A stretch of DNA of 34,680 nucleotides, from NCBI GenBank assembly GCA_030038195.1, contig JASHPJ010000011.1, forward strand, positions 1 through 34,680, in the 5' to 3' direction. The position numbers and the translations under genes were made by a program. Of this stretch, positions 32,868 to 34,680 are shown in pieces (position 1 is the stretch's first letter; each line of letters begins with the position of its first letter). The stretch comes from Acidobacteriaceae bacterium (lineage in GTDB: Bacteria > Acidobacteriota > Terriglobia > Terriglobales > Acidobacteriaceae). The notes under the pieces are model-generated. The model ran no database searches, had not been told where the DNA came from, and saw only the letters and a program-made list of their open reading frames with translations.

Positions 32868-32919
32868 CAAAAAGCAACCGCAGATTCCGCCGTGGCGGAT
32901 CTTTGCTCAGGATGGCAGC
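32868..32919 (-). repeat. Variable-arm repeat, degenerate inverted copy E
   Basis: GCAACCGCAGAT (32874-32885) and GCTCAGGATGGCAGC (32905-32919) are reverse-complement versions of the right and left flanks of copy A (32-96). Between them lies only the short palindrome TCCGCCGTGGCGGA (32886-32899), also present in copy B. The long variable hairpin is lost. Confidence 0.6.
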
Positions 32920-32964
32920 TTCTTTCTAAAAAACTAAAGCAATCCTGGAGAATCGATTGAATTC

Positions 32965-33801
32965 ATGACAGCGCTCGAGTTCGCAGTTGTGGTGTGGGGA
33001 TTGTCGGCGCTGGCGGGATTTCTGGGTGCGCTGACCGGGCTGGGTGGCGGCGTGGTGGTGGTGCCGGCGCTTACGCTGGCTTTGGGCGTGGACATCAAGT
33101 ATGCGATTGGCGCGTCGCTGGTGTCGGTGATTGCGACATCCTCAGGCGCGGCTGCAGCATATGTGCGCGAAGGGTTCTCGAATATTCGCATCGGGATGTT
33201 CCTGGAGATTGCAACCACGGTAGGCGCAATTGTGGGCGCGTACCTTGCGGGCCATGTGAGCACGCACGCGCTGGCCATCGTCTTTGGGCTGGTGCTGGTT
33301 CATGCGGCGTATTCTTCGCTTGCCAAAGGAGAGGATGGCGCGCACATCGTCCAGTCTGACACGCTGGGCAAGAAGCTGCGGCTGGGCAGCGACTACCCGG
33401 TCGATGGGCGGCGCGAGGAGTATGGCGTGCGCAACGTGGGCACGGGATTCGGGCTGATGTTTGGCGCCGGCGCCCTGTCGGGGTTACTGGGGATCGGGTC
33501 GGGCGCGGTGAAGGTGATCGCCATGGACCGTGCGATGGAGATTCCCTTCAAAGTATCGACGACGACGAGCAATTTCATGATCGGCGTAACCGCGGCGGCG
33601 AGCGCGGGCGTGTACCTGAGCCGGGGGTACATCGATCCGCGAGTGGCGATGCCGGTGATGCTGGGCGTGCTGCTGGGCGCGCTGCTGGGAACCAAGGTGC
33701 TGGTGCGGGCACAGGTAAAAACGCTGCGCTTGGTGTTTGGTGTCGTGATTTTCGCGCTGGCGGTCGAGATGATCGTGAACGGAATTCTGGGAAAGGTGTA
33801 G
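32965..33801 (+). CDS. TauE/SafE family membrane transporter (putative sulfite/organosulfonate exporter)
   Basis: The 278-residue protein has seven to eight membrane helices. The family signatures are GFLGALTGLGGGVVVVPAL (about 13-31), GASLVSVIATSSGAAAA (near 50), and the second half GALSGLLGIGSGAVKVIAMD with PFKVSTTTSNFMIGVTA. Members move sulfite, sulfoacetate or related anions across the inner membrane. The substrate here is unknown. It is followed 5 bp later by a DUF1634 gene, a frequent partner. GGAG lies far (14 bases) from the ATG, and no better start was found. Confidence 0.9.
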   Translation: MTALEFAVVVWGLSALAGFLGALTGLGGGVVVVPALTLALGVDIKYAIGASLVSVIATSSGAAAAYVREGFSNIRIGMFLEIATTVGAIVGAYLAGHVSTHALAIVFGLVLVHAAYSSLAKGEDGAHIVQSDTLGKKLRLGSDYPVDGRREEYGVRNVGTGFGLMFGAGALSGLLGIGSGAVKVIAMDRAMEIPFKVSTTTSNFMIGVTAAASAGVYLSRGYIDPRVAMPVMLGVLLGALLGTKVLVRAQVKTLRLVFGVVIFALAVEMIVNGILGKV

Positions 33802-33806
33802 AGGCT

Positions 33807-34172
33807 ATGGACGACCGGCGGCTCGAAAACATCATCGGGCAATTGTTGCGCAGTGGCGTTCTACTCTCGGCAGGGATTGTGACGTTGGGCGGAATTCTGT
33901 ACCTGGCCCGCTTCCACGCGGCGCCGGCAAGCTTTCGCAGCTTTGCCGCCGGTGGGGCAGACATCCGGACGGTGCAGGGAATTCTGCGGTCGGCGGCGCA
34001 GTTCAGGGCCGAGGGGCTGATGCAGGTGGGGCTGGTGCTGCTGATCCTCACGCCGGTGGCGCGCGTGGTGCTGGCGGTGGTGGGGTTTGCGCTGGAGCGG
34101 GATCGGCTCTACACAGTGGTGAGCCTGTTGGTACTGGCGATTCTGGCGTTCAGCCTGCTGCACGCGCGCTGA
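33807..34172 (+). CDS. DUF1634 membrane protein
   Basis: The 121-residue protein has three membrane helices (about 18-36, 72-94 and 101-118) and the pattern LENIIGQLLRSGVLLSAGI at the N-terminus. DUF1634 proteins commonly lie just after TauE/SafE genes, as here with a 5-bp gap, and may be an accessory transporter subunit. The role is inferred from context only. Confidence 0.85.
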   Translation: MDDRRLENIIGQLLRSGVLLSAGIVTLGGILYLARFHAAPASFRSFAAGGADIRTVQGILRSAAQFRAEGLMQVGLVLLILTPVARVVLAVVGFALERDRLYTVVSLLVLAILAFSLLHAR

Positions 34173-34196
34173 GAGGTGTGGCGTCGCGTAGAACCG

Positions 34197-34680
34197 CTAC
34201 GCGACGGCTCCTGAGGCGGCCTGTTCTTCGGCTTCTAGCTTGCTGCCTACTTCAGCCGCTGCCTGGGCCAGCACGCGGTGGTGGATGGTGAAGAGCGCGA
34301 GTTCCAGGCGATCGCCGACGCCGGTCTTGTCGTAGATGGAGCGTAGGTAGTTCTTGATGACCTGCTCGGTGGTCTTGAGCCGGATGGCGATCTCGCGGTT
34401 TTTGCAGCCCTGGACGATGAGCGCGACGATGCGCATCTCCTTGGGCGTAAGGCGGTCGCGAACGCGGGTGCCCACCAGGTCGTCTGCCGGGGAGTCAGGC
34501 TGCATGATCTGCGGGGGCAGCCAGGTACTGCCGGCGGCAACCTGGCGGACGCATTCCACTAAAGTGGGGCCCGTGACGCTGCGGAAGACCACGCCTTTGA
34601 AGCCCTGCTGCAGGTAGCCGGCGGCGGAGTCACTGTTTTCCGCGATGACGATGCCGCGGCTTCCCATGGACTCGAGCAGC
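34197..34680 (-). CDS. LuxR-type (NarL/FixJ family) response regulator, 5' end beyond the window
   Basis: About 160 residues are visible, and the frame is still open at the window edge, so the N-terminal part of the receiver domain is missing. The visible part begins in the receiver domain's late region (AGYLQQGFKGVVFRSVTGP), then comes a linker and a LuxR helix-turn-helix: DRLTPKEMRIVALIVQGCKN followed by REIAIRLKTTEQVIKNYLRS. The ATG at 34667 is internal, not the true start. It probably controls transcription in response to a sensor kinase. The signal is unknown. Confidence 0.88.
   Translation of the reverse strand, partial: LLESMGSRGIVIAENSDSAAGYLQQGFKGVVFRSVTGPTLVECVRQVAAGSTWLPPQIMQPDSPADDLVGTRVRDRLTPKEMRIVALIVQGCKNREIAIRLKTTEQVIKNYLRSIYDKTGVGDRLELALFTIHHRVLAQAAAEVGSKLEAEEQAASGAVA

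Noticed and set aside
1-34680. CRISPR array, prophage, integrase or toxin-antitoxin pair
   Set aside because: No regularly spaced repeats with unique spacers, no phage structural or recombinase genes, and no small toxin/antitoxin pair were seen. The XRE regulator belongs to the flotillin operon.

Overview
This 34.7 kb, roughly 60% GC window reads as chromosomal DNA of an Acidobacteriota bacterium, most likely the Terriglobales/Acidobacteriaceae group. The inference rests on gene style: a 2000-residue SBBP/chitobiase-C/choice-of-anchor-D surface protein, an ECF sigma factor paired with a kinase carrying TPRs, a DUF3617 protein, and many short dispersed palindromic repeats. No taxonomic marker such as rRNA is present. 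There is no prophage, CRISPR array or transposase.

Layout. 1-650 is repeat-rich and non-coding. 651-6653 encodes the giant secreted beta-propeller protein. Convergent to it on the minus strand are an ECF sigma factor (9447-9977) and its Ser/Thr kinase-TPR partner (6773-9442). Then on the minus strand come galT (10357-11415), a 500-bp repeat-bearing gap, a GyrI-like ligand-binding protein and an ATP-grasp enzyme in one operon (11919-13598). Divergent from that operon is a membrane-anchored DUF4254 fusion (13703-14680). A TPR protein with a strong sigma70-like promoter inside a long inverted repeat, a YvcK/GlmR-like protein and a DUF3617 protein follow on the plus strand to 17391. rlmN (minus) is divergent from an M16 peptidase. 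A pilin-like gene overlaps a lolA-like gene by ATGA. secG and tRNA-Leu(GAG) lie on the minus strand. M19 and S10 peptidases with signal peptides follow, to 25469.

25900-29785 is the most coherent functional module: an XRE-type regulator, an NfeD/YuaF-like membrane protein (ATGA overlap), a 38-residue single-TM ORF, a flotillin and a PspA/IM30 protein, all on the plus strand. This looks like a membrane-microdomain and envelope-stress operon with its own promoter. It is interrupted between the NfeD-like gene and the small ORF by a 137-bp element with perfect 20-bp inverted ends. The last part holds a DUF763 protein (minus), a 1-pyrroline-5-carboxylate dehydrogenase, a TauE/SafE exporter with a DUF1634 partner, and a LuxR-type regulator cut by the window end.

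The most unusual signals are not genes. Dispersed repeats keep their flanks constant while the hairpin arms between them change in sequence and stay complementary (47-70, 309-333, 27246-27269). One copy sits inside the MITE-like element at 27195-27331. The 14785-14880 inverted repeat over a promoter and the small membrane ORF at 27360-27476 are the other candidates for undescribed biology.
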